From Chloroflexota bacterium (lineage in GTDB: Bacteria > Chloroflexota > Anaerolineae > Caldilineales > Caldilineaceae): DNA of 6,184 nucleotides. The DNA lies in contig QEUW01000435.1 in the NCBI GenBank assembly GCA_003577005.1, positions 1-6,184 on the forward strand, in the 5' to 3' direction. Position 1 is the stretch's first letter; every line of letters starts with the position of its first letter. Position numbers and translations under genes: made by a program. Shown in pieces: positions 6,098 through 6,184 of the stretch. The notes beneath the pieces are model-generated. The model saw only the letters and a program-made list of their open reading frames with translations. It was not told the origin of the DNA and made no database searches.

Positions 6098-6148
6098 TCC
6101 CTCCGTGTGTAGTCCGTTATTTCTTTACGCCGGATTTATCTTGTGCGG

Positions 6149-6156
6149 GGAGGTGA
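6149..6156 (+). promoter_or_regulatory. Candidate ribosome binding site of the edge gene
   Basis: GGAGGTGA lies 9 nt before ATG 6166 and is a near-complete match to the anti-Shine-Dalgarno complement. It is the main reason to believe a gene begins at the right edge. Confidence 0.5.
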
Positions 6157-6165
6157 CGAGAGACA

Positions 6166-6184
6166 ATGTTATCGATAAGGTTAT
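6166..6184 (+). CDS. Possible start of a further gene, cut by the window edge
   Basis: Only six codons are visible (MLSIRL), following a good ribosome binding site 68 nt after the LysM stop. No function can be assigned. There is no clear terminator between them, so it may be co-transcribed with the LysM gene. The first residues would fit either a soluble protein or the start of a signal sequence. Confidence 0.4.

Noticed and set aside
1..6184. CRISPR arrays, tRNA or rRNA genes, insertion sequences
   Set aside because: No regularly spaced repeats, cloverleaf-like segments, transposase-like frames or terminal inverted repeats were seen on either strand.

Overview
The window is about 6.2 kb of GC-rich bacterial DNA with two divergently arranged transcription units. 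The style of the proteins suggests Chloroflexota, perhaps an Anaerolineae- or Caldilineae-like lineage: a PknB-type kinase opening with MLEAGQ..RYRI, a very long Pro/Thr linker, a SUMF1-like tail, and a short LysM protein. That placement is inferred from protein character only, because no marker gene is present.

Left half, minus strand (about 2132 down to 1): a compact drug-efflux-type operon of a TetR repressor, an ABC ATPase and an ABC-2 permease cut off by the window edge. tetR overlaps the ATPase gene by 17 nt and the ATPase overlaps the permease by 4 nt (ATGA), so translation is probably coupled. The three-part layout and the protein features resemble actinobacterial operons of the Rv2686c-Rv2688c type, described as fluoroquinolone exporters, but the substrate here is unknown. 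The operon has a consensus sigma70 promoter (TTGACA, 16 nt, extended TGC-TATAAT, upstream A-tracts). A 30-bp perfect palindrome covers the predicted transcription start, which is the classic layout of a strong promoter shut off by its own TetR product.

Divergent control region (2057-2324): besides the tetR promoter and operator it holds a 6-bp inverted repeat, a separate promoter for the rightward gene, and a palindrome resembling GntR/HutC (DasR/NagR-type) operators lying on the -35 box of that promoter. A hairpin can form from the predicted start of the rightward transcript.

Right half, plus strand: a 966-codon gene encodes a membrane-anchored Ser/Thr kinase with an intact catalytic core. 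It has one membrane segment, about 365 residues of Pro/Thr-rich stalk, and an extracellular formylglycine-generating-enzyme-like (SUMF1) domain that lacks the catalytic cysteines. After a 197-nt gap comes a secreted LysM plus DUF4399-like protein with a perfect Shine-Dalgarno sequence, and then the first codons of what may be another gene at the right edge. The kinase would signal across the membrane and the LysM protein probably sits at the wall or outside. Shared function of the two is inference from proximity and localisation. The control region is the richest part of the window; most of the genes belong to recognisable families.
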